Source: Polaromonas sp. (GTDB lineage Bacteria; Pseudomonadota; Gammaproteobacteria; Burkholderiales; Burkholderiaceae_C). From it: 64,000 nt of DNA. Both the position numbers and the translations under genes were made by a program. The notes beneath the pieces were generated by a model, which saw nothing but the letters and a program-made list of their open reading frames with translations, did not search any database and was not told the DNA's origin. The stretch lies in contig NZ_JAUYEY010000051.1 of the NCBI RefSeq assembly GCF_030689685.1, positions 24,543 to 88,542 on the forward strand. The letters run 5' to 3'. Position 1 is the stretch's first letter; every line of letters begins with the position of its first letter. Shown here in pieces: positions 24,580-31,843 of this stretch.

Positions 24580-24790
24580 CGGTAATTTTTTTGAGGCAGG
24601 CGGGGCAGAAGCAAGAGGCTCCAGTTGTGCCGGTGTTTGTTGTGGAGGCGGAGCTGGCTGGTACGCGCATGAGGTGCGGCAGCTTGACGCACCAGCATTC
24701 ATTGTCGCCACCGACCATGCCGCAGCGAAAAGCCGCACCGCAGCGATGACACGACGAGTTGAGTTCCGCGTTGGTGCCTGCTGTAGTCAT
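24548..24790 (-). CDS. Cysteine-rich CWC-family small protein
   Basis: An 80-residue protein with the CWC pattern: CHRCGAAFRCG, then GGDNECWCVKLPHL, then CFCPACLKKITDD. The paired cysteines look like a zinc site. The function of the family is not known to me. It lies between ilvA (12 bp upstream) and cobT, overlapping the latter by 32 bp in a different frame, so it probably shares the ilvA transcript. Confidence 0.82.
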   Translation of the reverse strand: MTTAGTNAELNSSCHRCGAAFRCGMVGGDNECWCVKLPHLMRVPASSASTTNTGTTGASCFCPACLKKITDDRPHNTLPA

Positions 24791-24802
24791 GGAAAAGCCG
24801 CC

Positions 24803-26395
24803 TCAGGCCTGCAAAAACAAGCGATAAACCGGGTTGTCGGTCTCTTCCACGTGCGGGTAGCCCAGGGTATCCAGAAACGCTTTGAAAGCCTTGTTGTCGG
24901 CCTTGGGCACCTGTAGCCCGACCAGGATGCGGCCATAGTCGGCGCCCTGGTTGCGGTAATGGAACAGGCTGATGTTCCAGCCCGGCTTCATGGCGCCCAA
25001 AAACTTCATCAGTGCGCCAGGCCGCTCGGGGAACACAAAACGCAGCAGACGTTCGTCTTTGGACAGCGCGCTGTGTCCGCCCACCATGTGGCGGATGTGT
25101 TCCTTGGCCAGCTCGTCGTGCGTCAGGTCCAGCGATTTAAAGCCGTGTTTGCTGAAGTTGTTGGCGATTTTGGTGCTTTCACCCTTGCCGTGGGTGGTCA
25201 GGCCGATAAACACATGGGCTTCTCTAGCATCGCTGATGCGGTAGTTGAACTCGGTCACGCTGCGCGGGCCGCCGGGCAACTCGCCTATCAATTCGCAAAA
25301 ACGCCGGAAGCTGCCGCGCTCTTCAGGAATCGTCACCGCAAACAAGGCCTCGCGCTCTTCACCGACCTCAGCACGCTCGGCGACAAAGCGCAGGCGATCA
25401 AAATTCATGTTGGCGCCGCACAGGATGGCGGCGTAGGTTTCGCCCTTGGTTTTGTGGGTGGCCACGTACTGCTTGATGGCGGCCACACTCATGGCACCCG
25501 AGGGCTCGACAATGCTGCGGGTGTCGATGAACACATCCTTGATGGCAGCGCAGACGGCGTCGGTGTCCACCGTGATGAACTCATCGACAAGCGCACGGCT
25601 GATGCGGAAGGTTTCCTCGCCGACCAGTTTGACGGCCGTGCCATCGGCAAACAGGCCGACATCGGGCAGCGTGACGCGCTTGCCGGCGCTCACCGACAGC
25701 GCCATCGCGTTCGAGTCGCTCATCTGCACGCCGATGACCTTGACCTCGGGACGCACCGCCTTGATGTAGTTGGCCACGCCGGAGATCAGCCCGCCGCCAC
25801 CAATGGCGACAAACACCGCGTCGAGCGAGCCCTTGCCGATGGTCTGGATCTGCCGCAGGATTTCCATGGCGATCGTGCCCTGGCCGGCAATCACGTCCGG
25901 GTCGTCAAAGGGGTGCACAAAGGTCATCCCGTTTTTTTTCTCCAGCGTGAGCGCGTACAGGTGCGCGTCCGAGTAACTGTCGCCGTGCAGGATCACCTCG
26001 CCGCCGAGTGCCCGGACCGCATCGACCTTGACCTGTGGCGTGGTGACCGGCATCACGATGACTGCGCGCGTGCCGAGTTTGTGCGCGCCCAGCGCCACCC
26101 CCTGCGCATGGTTGCCGGCCGAGGCGCAGATCACGCCCTTCTTGAGCTGGGCTGCGCTTAAATGCGCCATCTTGTTGTAGGCGCCGCGCAGCTTGAAGCT
26201 GAACACCGGCTGCTGGTCCTCGCGCTTGAGCAGCACCGTGTTATGCAGGCGCTTGCTCAGGTTTTTGGCTGGTTCCAGACCGGACTCGACGGCCACGTCA
26301 TAGACGCGTGCAGTTAGGATTTTTTTTAGATAGTCGGCTGGGTTGAGGCCGAAAGTCTTAAGCGGTGCGGAATTTTTTTTTGAGGTCGATTTCAT
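24803..26395 (-). CDS. ilvA: Threonine ammonia-lyase, biosynthetic
   Basis: PLP enzyme that turns threonine into 2-oxobutanoate for isoleucine synthesis. The 530 residues carry the PLP-lysine motif in FSFKLRGAYNKM, the glycine-rich phosphate loop FVAIGGGGLISGVANYIK, and two C-terminal ACT-like domains (about 345-530, e.g. GLTTHGKGESTKIANNF and ISLFHYRNQGADYGRILVGL) that carry feedback control by isoleucine. The N-terminus has a short Lys-rich extension (MKSTSKKNSAPLK). The start is 9 bp after the stop of a RES-type toxin gene, so the two may share a transcript. ilvE in the same pathway is at 58796. Confidence 0.97.
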   Translation of the reverse strand: MKSTSKKNSAPLKTFGLNPADYLKKILTARVYDVAVESGLEPAKNLSKRLHNTVLLKREDQQPVFSFKLRGAYNKMAHLSAAQLKKGVICASAGNHAQGVALGAHKLGTRAVIVMPVTTPQVKVDAVRALGGEVILHGDSYSDAHLYALTLEKKNGMTFVHPFDDPDVIAGQGTIAMEILRQIQTIGKGSLDAVFVAIGGGGLISGVANYIKAVRPEVKVIGVQMSDSNAMALSVSAGKRVTLPDVGLFADGTAVKLVGEETFRISRALVDEFITVDTDAVCAAIKDVFIDTRSIVEPSGAMSVAAIKQYVATHKTKGETYAAILCGANMNFDRLRFVAERAEVGEEREALFAVTIPEERGSFRRFCELIGELPGGPRSVTEFNYRISDAREAHVFIGLTTHGKGESTKIANNFSKHGFKSLDLTHDELAKEHIRHMVGGHSALSKDERLLRFVFPERPGALMKFLGAMKPGWNISLFHYRNQGADYGRILVGLQVPKADNKAFKAFLDTLGYPHVEETDNPVYRLFLQA

Positions 26396-26404
26396 CTTTG
26401 TTTC

Positions 26405-26917
26405 TCACGCCGGGTGGAGTCGAGTGTCGAGCGCAAAGTCTTCAATGCTTAAACGGTCGAACATTCCACGGGCCCCCACAACATCAATCACGAGGTTCCA
26501 CGAATGCGCGCTGACCACGCTAGGCACCACCAGAAGTGGGTGAATATCAAGCAGCGCGTTGCCAAAGGCTTGCTGACCGGCGCTTACCGCACCGGGGCGT
26601 AGCCATCCTTTGTTCGGTACTGTTGCTGGGTCGAGCACATGCGCCTTATCAGGCCTGGAAATCCTGATCTGCAGGAGCTTGTGGGCAACCGTATCGAGAA
26701 CTTTGAACCCCTTGTGCACCGCCACCTCCATGATCGCCGTGGCCGGGTCCAAAGCGCAATAGATGACACGACGCCCCTTGGGGGACCATCGCCCGCCTAC
26801 CTTGAACGCACCTTCCCCCTTTTTCCAGGTCTTGGCATGAGTTGCAGCTTCCATTCTCCAAACCAAAATCTCTGTCTTCGTGGTCGAACCGCCAAGCGCA
26901 GGCGGCAAAGGGGTCAA
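26405..26917 (-). CDS. RES-domain toxin (NAD+ phosphorylase type)
   Basis: Toxin of a RES-Xre module; characterised members destroy NAD+ by phosphorolysis. The core is ILVWRMEAATHA, FKVGGRWSPKGRRVIYCA, then ATAIMEVAVHKG, which holds the conserved Arg, Tyr and Glu of the RES fold, and a C-terminal HSWNLVIDVVGARGMF. The frame is open to 27037, but a TTG at 26917 overlaps the antitoxin stop (TTGA) and follows GGGGTG by 5 bases, giving 170 residues. I consider that the true start. It ends 9 bp before ilvA. Confidence 0.85.
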   Translation of the reverse strand: MTPLPPALGGSTTKTEILVWRMEAATHAKTWKKGEGAFKVGGRWSPKGRRVIYCALDPATAIMEVAVHKGFKVLDTVAHKLLQIRISRPDKAHVLDPATVPNKGWLRPGAVSAGQQAFGNALLDIHPLLVVPSVVSAHSWNLVIDVVGARGMFDRLSIEDFALDTRLHPA

Positions 26918-27399
26918 GCGTACACCCCGTACTCCATCCTGGTCAGATGGTCCCTTACCAGTTCTGCGCCAGAGCTGGTGGCAATCAAATCGATTGGTTT
27001 TCTCCCGTCTAAACCGAGGGCTGGTTTTAAAAGCCATTCCTCAGCTTCAGCATGGCTGCCCAGAATGTTTTCTGCCATGGAGGTGATCTCAATCAAGGCC
27101 AGCGTCGCATCCGAGGCCCCGCGCGGCAGCAACTCATCTTTTCGTCTGTTTGCCGTCTTGCTGCTGATGCCGATGACCGAATAAACCTGGGGCTTGCTGA
27201 TGTGAATGTACGAATCTAAAAGCGTGATCAGAACTTCGGTGCGCACGCCCTTGTTCACCACATCGTGCCGTGAGATCTGATTGAGCTGGCCTACAAAAGT
27301 TCGAAGGCTGCTCCAGTTGTTGTCGGGCGATTTAATTACCACAGACTTGCTGGCGGGACGAAACCTCGGTGTACGTGAGATCGGTGCGGCTGTGCTCAT
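26914..27399 (-). CDS. Xre/MbcA/ParS-type antitoxin with DUF2384 tail
   Basis: Antitoxin of the RES-Xre module, 161 residues from the ATG at 27399, which has AAGGAG six bases upstream. An N-terminal Xre-like region (ITLLDSYIHISKPQVYSVIG, SSKTANRRKDELL) is followed by the DUF2384 toxin-binding end (EEWLLKPALGLDGRKPIDLI and HLTRMEYGVYA). It precedes the toxin with a short overlap, as is usual. Autoregulation is expected for the family; no clear palindrome could be picked out upstream. Confidence 0.87.
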   Translation of the reverse strand: MSTAAPISRTPRFRPASKSVVIKSPDNNWSSLRTFVGQLNQISRHDVVNKGVRTEVLITLLDSYIHISKPQVYSVIGISSKTANRRKDELLPRGASDATLALIEITSMAENILGSHAEAEEWLLKPALGLDGRKPIDLIATSSGAELVRDHLTRMEYGVYA

Positions 27400-27461
27400 G
27401 ATGGTCTCCTTGGACAAGTGGGATGATACACCAGGACAAATGACCACGATTCAGAATAAAA

Positions 27462-27495
27462 AAAAGCCGCCAAGTCCGAAGACCTGACGGCTTTT
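27462..27495 (-). terminator. Rho-independent terminator of the porin gene
   Basis: Stem AAAAGCCG / CGGCTTTT extended by an imperfect CAAGTC / GACCTG pair around CGAA. On the minus strand it is followed by a run of T. It lies just after the porin stop at 27534. Confidence 0.85.
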
Positions 27496-27533
27496 GAGCT
27501 TTGAATCTCAAGCTGGCTTATGCCAGCCGGGGA

Positions 27534-28637
27534 TCAGAAAGCGTGGCGAACGCCCAGGTACAGCTGGCTGGGATCCTGGCCAACAGCGTTGTTAGGCGTA
27601 CCGTTCAGTGCAGCCTGCGTGTACAGGTTGTAGCCGGCGGCGGACTGGTTGTTGATCTTGGCGTAAGACACGCCCACCGATGTACGCTTGGACAGTGCGT
27701 AGTCGTAGCCCACAGAGAACATCGTAGCGCCAGTGTTAGGCGTGGTCGTGCCATTCAGCTTGACTTGTTGGGCCTTGGTGTAGGTGACCAGGAAGGTGCC
27801 AGCGCCGAGCGGCACAGTCACAGGGATGGAGAATGCGCGACGACGGTTTTCAGCAGCAGCGCCGCCGATGGTGCCGCCGTTGATTTGCGAGCTGTCATAG
27901 GTCAGGCCAACGGTGGCAACACCGAAGTTCCAGTCGATGAAAGCGGAGCCAGCGCTCTGGTCGTTACGTGCTGCACCAGTGACACGGCTTTCGGAATTGG
28001 CATCCCAGAACGACACGCCCGTCCTCAGGGGGCCGTTGCTGTAGTTCAGGCCCAGAGACATTGCGCGGCCTTTGCCTGCATCGCCCACGGCGCCTTCAGA
28101 ACCAACCCAGTTGGTGCTGTAGTTCGCCTGGCCCTGGAAGCCAGAGAAGTTAGGCGTGGTGTAGCGGACAACGTTGACCGAACGGCTGGCGTTGGCAATC
28201 GCGTTGGTGCCGCCGTTGACATAACCGAGGATGGAGCAGCTAGAAGCTTGCAAAGCAGTAGAGCGAGCGCCGTGCTGGTCAGAGCCCAGGCAGTAGTGGG
28301 TGTCCAACTTGCCGAGCTGGACCATGCCCAGGCCGCCGCGCAGGCCGACGAAGGTGTTACCACCAGCTTGTGCGGCAGCTGGGGATTCGTCAAGGCGGAA
28401 GCGGGTGTCGATCTGGAAAACAGCTTTCAGGCCGCCACCGAGGTCTTCAGTGCCACCGATGATGAAACGCGAAGAGCCGTCAGCAATGGCCAAGCCGTTA
28501 CCGTTGGTACCAGCGCCGCCGCCAGAATATTTGGTTTGTGCAACGCCGCCCTTGACGATGCCGGACAGGGTCACAGAAGACTGAGCGAAAGCGCTAACAG
28601 CCGCGAATGCAGCCAGAGCAACTAGGGATTTTTTCAT
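27534..28637 (-). CDS. Gram-negative trimeric porin
   Basis: General outer-membrane porin of the Bordetella/Neisseria type, 367 residues from the ATG at 28637 (GGAGA upstream). The signal peptide is MKKSLVALAAFAAVSAFAQ, and the mature protein starts SSVTLSGIVKGG. Typical porin strands follow: FIIGGTEDLGGGLKAVFQID, AGGNTFVGLRGGLGMVQLGK and the C-terminal LYLGVRHAF ending in Phe. The frame runs upstream of this Met but lacks sense. It has a strong terminator and a long AT-rich promoter region (28638-28952) shared with the divergent TA operon. Confidence 0.95.
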   Translation of the reverse strand: MKKSLVALAAFAAVSAFAQSSVTLSGIVKGGVAQTKYSGGGAGTNGNGLAIADGSSRFIIGGTEDLGGGLKAVFQIDTRFRLDESPAAAQAGGNTFVGLRGGLGMVQLGKLDTHYCLGSDQHGARSTALQASSCSILGYVNGGTNAIANASRSVNVVRYTTPNFSGFQGQANYSTNWVGSEGAVGDAGKGRAMSLGLNYSNGPLRTGVSFWDANSESRVTGAARNDQSAGSAFIDWNFGVATVGLTYDSSQINGGTIGGAAAENRRRAFSIPVTVPLGAGTFLVTYTKAQQVKLNGTTTPNTGATMFSVGYDYALSKRTSVGVSYAKINNQSAAGYNLYTQAALNGTPNNAVGQDPSQLYLGVRHAF

Positions 28638-28854
28638 TGCGAGTTTCTCCAAGGTTAAACATAGGGCTCCAGGATTTTGGATCCCCGGGCCAACCTCCAT
28701 TTAGGAAGTTGTATGTATTGCACCAGAGGCCGGGAGCTTTCGCAAAGGAATTAGCTCGCTAAATACATTTCCGTTGCACACCTGCAACAAATACTGACTG
28801 CTTGTGGAAAAGATGGGCCAGCTCCGTCACATGCCTTCTTGTTGCGGATTGATT

Positions 28855-28881
28855 TAATCACTATTAATCGTTATGATTAAT
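28855..28881. promoter_or_regulatory. AT-rich inverted repeat upstream of the ParDE-like operon
   Basis: TTAATC at 28855 pairs with GATTAA ending at 28881, around a central CACTATTAATCGTTAT. This is a candidate operator for the ribbon-helix-helix antitoxin or an element of the divergent porin promoter. Confidence 0.45.
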
Positions 28882-28916
28882 TGAAGTCGAGCGCCTCGGA
28901 GAAGTTTCTTTTTTAA

Positions 28917-28944
28917 TTGATGTTGAGTTTGTTCGGCGTATAAA
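28917..28944 (+). promoter_or_regulatory. Sigma70-like promoter of the ParDE-like operon
   Basis: TTGATG (28917-28922), a 16-bp spacer and TATAAA (28939-28944), 8 bases before the antitoxin ATG. The leader would be very short, so the antitoxin may be nearly leaderless. Confidence 0.55.
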
Positions 28945-28952
28945 GATCAGTC

Positions 28953-29222
28953 ATGACACAGGCAGAAACCAAAGTACTTACCGCTCATGTTCCACTGCCA
29001 CTGGCCAATAAGGTCGATCAGATGGCTGCACGTTTTGATCGGTCGCGTGGCTGGGTCATGAAGCAGGCGCTATCGGCGTGGATCGACCAAGAGGAAGAGC
29101 GTAGTCGTCTGACACTTGAGGCGTTGGCTGATGTGGACGCTGGTCGGCTCCTCGACCACCTGGCCGTGCAAGCCTGGGCTGACAGTCTGAATACCGATAG
29201 CCCGTTGCCGGTGCCGCGTTGA
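28953..29222 (+). CDS. CopG/ParD-like ribbon-helix-helix antitoxin
   Basis: An 89-residue antitoxin. The N-terminal ribbon-helix-helix reads TKVLTAHVPLPLANKVDQMA, FDRSRGWVMKQALSAWID, and is followed by an acidic toxin-binding tail. It probably represses its own operon. The stop TGA at 29220-29222 shares one base with the toxin ATG, giving tight coupling. Confidence 0.85.
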   Translation: MTQAETKVLTAHVPLPLANKVDQMAARFDRSRGWVMKQALSAWIDQEEERSRLTLEALADVDAGRLLDHLAVQAWADSLNTDSPLPVPR

Positions 29223-29497
29223 TGGAGTTGAAGTGGACGAGCAAAGCGCTGTCCGATCTGTCGCGGGTCTACGAATTCTTGGCTTCGGTGAAGGGGGTCG
29301 TGGCGGCGCGCACTCTGCAGTCTCTCATTGGTGCACCGCTCAAGCTGTTGGCGAATCCGCGCATCGGTAGAAAGCTCGAGGAGTTCGAGCCGCGAGAGGT
29401 GCGCCGAGTGATCGTGGGGCAGTACGAAATGCGCTACGAGATTCGGGGGGCTACGCTTTACGTGCTGCGCTTGTGGCATACGCGTGAGGATCGTTAA
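29222..29497 (+). CDS. ParE/RelE-family toxin
   Basis: A 91-residue toxin of the ParE/RelE superfamily: [57 protein letters not shown] and the end [11 protein letters not shown]. ParE members poison gyrase and RelE members cut mRNA; the sequence looks more ParE-like, but I cannot settle it. The ATG at 29222 overlaps the antitoxin stop. The stop codon lies one base before the coq7 start codon. Confidence 0.87.
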   Translation: MELKWTSKALSDLSRVYEFLASVKGVVAARTLQSLIGAPLKLLANPRIGRKLEEFEPREVRRVIVGQYEMRYEIRGATLYVLRLWHTREDR

Positions 29498-29498
29498 C

Positions 29499-30116
29499 AT
29501 GGATACCCTGCTCAACGCCGCTGACAGTGCCCTGCGCACGCTGTTTGCCAAACCACATGCGAGTCGAAGCTGCCCGACTGTCGCCGGACAAACAACGGAG
29601 TTGTCCAGCGCAGACAAAGCACTGGCCGGCGCGCTGATGCGCGTCAACCATGTGGGCGAGGTGTGTGCCCAGGCGCTGTATGCCTCGCAGGCGCTGAGCA
29701 CGCAAAACCCGGTGCTGCGCCAGCATTTCATCGAGGCCAGCAAGGAAGAGGGCGACCATCTGGCGTGGACCCGCGACAGGCTCGATGAATTGGGCACCCG
29801 GCCTTCGCTGCTCAATCCGCTGTGGTACGCTGGAGCGTTCGGATTGGGCCTGCTAGCCGGGCGGCTGGGTGACAGGGTCAGCCTGGGTTTTGTGATGGAG
29901 ACCGAACGCCAGGTGGAGTCGCATCTGGCCAGCCACCTGGAACGCCTGCCGCAGGGCGACCACGCTTCACGCGCCATCGTGGCGCAGATGAAGGACGACG
30001 AGGCGCGCCATGCCCAGGAGGCGCAGGGCGCTGGCGGCTTTGATTTGCCCACGCCCGTGAAGGCCTTGATGCGCGCGTCGGCCAAAGTCATGACAACGAC
30101 GGCGCATTACATCTGA
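29499..30116 (+). CDS. coq7: Coq7: 3-demethoxyubiquinol 3-hydroxylase
   Basis: Di-iron monooxygenase of ubiquinone synthesis, peripheral on the inner membrane. The 205 residues hold the carboxylate and His ligands in [51 protein letters not shown] and [13 protein letters not shown]. The ATG at 29499 has GAGGA 8 bases upstream, inside the end of the toxin gene. The parE-like stop is one base upstream, so coq7 may now depend on the TA promoter or on a promoter within the TA genes. Confidence 0.96.
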   Translation: MDTLLNAADSALRTLFAKPHASRSCPTVAGQTTELSSADKALAGALMRVNHVGEVCAQALYASQALSTQNPVLRQHFIEASKEEGDHLAWTRDRLDELGTRPSLLNPLWYAGAFGLGLLAGRLGDRVSLGFVMETERQVESHLASHLERLPQGDHASRAIVAQMKDDEARHAQEAQGAGGFDLPTPVKALMRASAKVMTTTAHYI

Positions 30117-30130
30117 GACGAGACGCTCCT

Positions 30131-30182
30131 CTTTTGATAGCTGTCTGCGCCCGCTGGATATGGGCTGACGGCTGATTTGACT
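30131..30182 (+). repeat. Interspersed repeat family 1, copy G
   Basis: CTTTTGATAGCTGTCTGCGC, then CCGCTGGATATGGGCTGACG and CTGATTTGA. It lies between the convergent coq7 and osmC-family genes. Confidence 0.85.
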
Positions 30183-30187
30183 TGAAA

Positions 30188-30658
30188 TCAGGCTTCGATC
30201 AGCTCAAAACTCGTGGTGATGTCGGCGGTCTTGCCGAGCATGATGGTGGCCGAGCAGTATTTGTCGTGGCTCATCGCAATCGCGCGCTCCACGGCGCTGG
30301 CCGGAATGCCGCGCCCGCTGACCACAAAGTGCATCTGGATGCGGGTGAACACCTTGGGGTCGGTTTCTGCCCGTTCGGCGCTGAGCCTGACGGTGCAGCC
30401 GCGCACGTCGTGGCGGCCCCGTTTGAGAATCAACACCACGTCGTAAGCGGTGCAGCCACCAGTGCCGGCGAGCACGGTTTCCATGGGGCGGGGCGCGAGG
30501 TTGGCGCCGCCGTTGTCTGGTTTGGCGGCATCCGGCGCACCGTCCATGACCAGCGTGTGGCCGCTGCCGGTGGTGGCCAGAAAACGCATCGCTGACCCCG
30601 GCGCGCTGGTTGTGCCGGCAGAAATGTTTGGGCCGGTCCAGCTCACTGTGCATTCCAT
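30188..30658 (-). CDS. OsmC/Ohr-family protein (YhfA-like)
   Basis: A 156-residue OsmC-fold protein. The two family cysteines are in AGTGGCTAYDVVLIL and SHDKYCSATIML, with an Arg/Glu-rich segment between them. OsmC and Ohr members are thiol peroxidases, but the YhfA-like subgroup, which this resembles (RPMETVLAGTGGCTAYDV), is uncharacterised. The ATG at 30658 fits the usual start MECTVSWTGP. It is monocistronic by position. Confidence 0.88.
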   Translation of the reverse strand: MECTVSWTGPNISAGTTSAPGSAMRFLATTGSGHTLVMDGAPDAAKPDNGGANLAPRPMETVLAGTGGCTAYDVVLILKRGRHDVRGCTVRLSAERAETDPKVFTRIQMHFVVSGRGIPASAVERAIAMSHDKYCSATIMLGKTADITTSFELIEA

Positions 30659-30729
30659 AAATCTCTATCCTTTAAAACCAGAAATAGTTGGATAAAACGC
30701 TGTAAATGTTCATTTTTCACAACAGATTA

Positions 30730-30760
30730 TTGCTGCGGTGCAACACGGCTCCGCTATACT
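30730..30760 (+). promoter_or_regulatory. Candidate promoter of the small RNA
   Basis: TTGCTG (30730-30735), a 19-bp spacer and TATACT (30755-30760). The -10 is good and the spacing is long. Confidence 0.45.
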
Positions 30761-30766
30761 GAAATC

Positions 30767-30866
30767 ATCGCATGAACAAGGCAAATGTTTTCATGCAATG
30801 CTTGTCTCCTCCATCCCTGAAAGGGTGGATTTACAGGTCCAGATCGCAAGGTCTGGACCTTTTTTC
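30767..30866 (+). ncRNA. Candidate small RNA with an anti-Shine-Dalgarno segment
   Basis: About 100 nt, no ORF. Hairpin 1 is GCATGAA / TTCATGC (30770-30776 and 30790-30796). A single-stranded TCTCCTCC (30805-30812) could pair with Shine-Dalgarno sequences. Hairpin 2 is TCCA-T-CCCT / AGGGTGGA with one bulge. The last hairpin GGTCCAGA / TCTGGACC (30836-30859) is followed by six T, a strong Rho-independent terminator. This terminator follows no gene on its strand, which argues for a free-standing transcript. The layout recalls anti-SD (CUYCCUCC-type) RNAs of proteobacteria, but the family is not identified. Confidence 0.6.
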
Positions 30867-30981
30867 TTGCCCGCAGGTTTCCCATAGCTGGAGCCCGCCC
30901 TGCACTGCGGACCCAAACGGCCTGTAGGTGATTGTCAACAGCGCTGCCTATACTCGCGCATTGTTTTAACCGGGTAAGCGG

Positions 30982-31752
30982 ATGTTTTGTAGCGCAGCAA
31001 GAGTGTTGGCGGCTGTGGCTGTGTTGCAACTGGCAGCCTGTGCATCGCCGCCCATTGTGTCCGAGGGGCCGGCGACGCAGGCCGGGCTGGCTGCCACGCC
31101 CTGGACCATCGCGTCCGGTGCTGCGCCGGGCGCGCCGGCCTGGCAGCACTACAAATTGCCGGGCAAACAGCCCAGCCAGTTCAGCTACGTCCGCAAGGAC
31201 GGGCGTGACGCCATGGTGGCGCATTCGACATCTTCCGCCAGCATGGTGCGCCAGGCGGTTCGCATCGAGCCGGATGAACTGGGCAGTGTCCGGTTTTCAT
31301 GGAAGGTGCCCAACCTGATCGCCCAGGCCGACATGGCCTTGCGCGAGATGGACGATTCGCCGGTGCGCATTGTGCTGGCCTTTGAAGGCGACCGCAGCAA
31401 GTTCTCGGGTAAAAATGCCATGCTTTCCGAACTGGCGCGCGCGCTGACAGGGGAGGAGATGCCCTTCGCCACCTTGATGTATGTGTGGTGCAACTCGCGC
31501 CAGCCGGACAGTGTGATTGTCAACCCGCGCACCGACCGTATACGCAAACTGGTGGTGGAGTCCGGCACCGGCAAGCTGCGCCAGTGGGTGGACTATGAGC
31601 GAAACATCCGCGCCGACTATGAAAAGGCCTTCGGCGAGACGCCTGGGGCGCTGGTGGGCATAGGCATCATGACCGACAGCGACAACACCCGCAGCACGAT
31701 CCAAGCCTGGTACGGACCTGTCACCGTGGGGGCTTTCGGGCGTATGAAGTAG
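30982..31752 (+). CDS. DUF3047-domain lipoprotein
   Basis: A 256-residue predicted lipoprotein; the signal segment VLAAVAVLQLAACAS has a lipobox near residue 20. The body matches DUF3047: RFSWKVPNLIAQADMALREM, DSPVRIVLAFEGDRSKF, LMYVWCNSRQPDSVIVNPRT, and VGIGIMTDSDNTRSTIQAWY. The family has no established function. It probably folds as a beta sandwich in the periplasm. It stands alone between the small RNA and the transporter operon. Confidence 0.85.
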   Translation: MFCSAARVLAAVAVLQLAACASPPIVSEGPATQAGLAATPWTIASGAAPGAPAWQHYKLPGKQPSQFSYVRKDGRDAMVAHSTSSASMVRQAVRIEPDELGSVRFSWKVPNLIAQADMALREMDDSPVRIVLAFEGDRSKFSGKNAMLSELARALTGEEMPFATLMYVWCNSRQPDSVIVNPRTDRIRKLVVESGTGKLRQWVDYERNIRADYEKAFGETPGALVGIGIMTDSDNTRSTIQAWYGPVTVGAFGRMK

Positions 31753-31843
31753 CTGCAGAGCAGCGGTGGGTGAAGGAAAGCCCTGATGCCGTCCCGGCCT
31801 GCTTATTGCATAGTAGTGGTCTTTCAATTGACGAGGAGTTTTC

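Noticed and set aside
24959..26161. 400-residue plus-strand open frame opposite ilvA
   Set aside because: It is rich in His, Gln, Arg and Ala as expected of an antisense shadow in GC-rich DNA; ilvA on the other strand is unmistakable.
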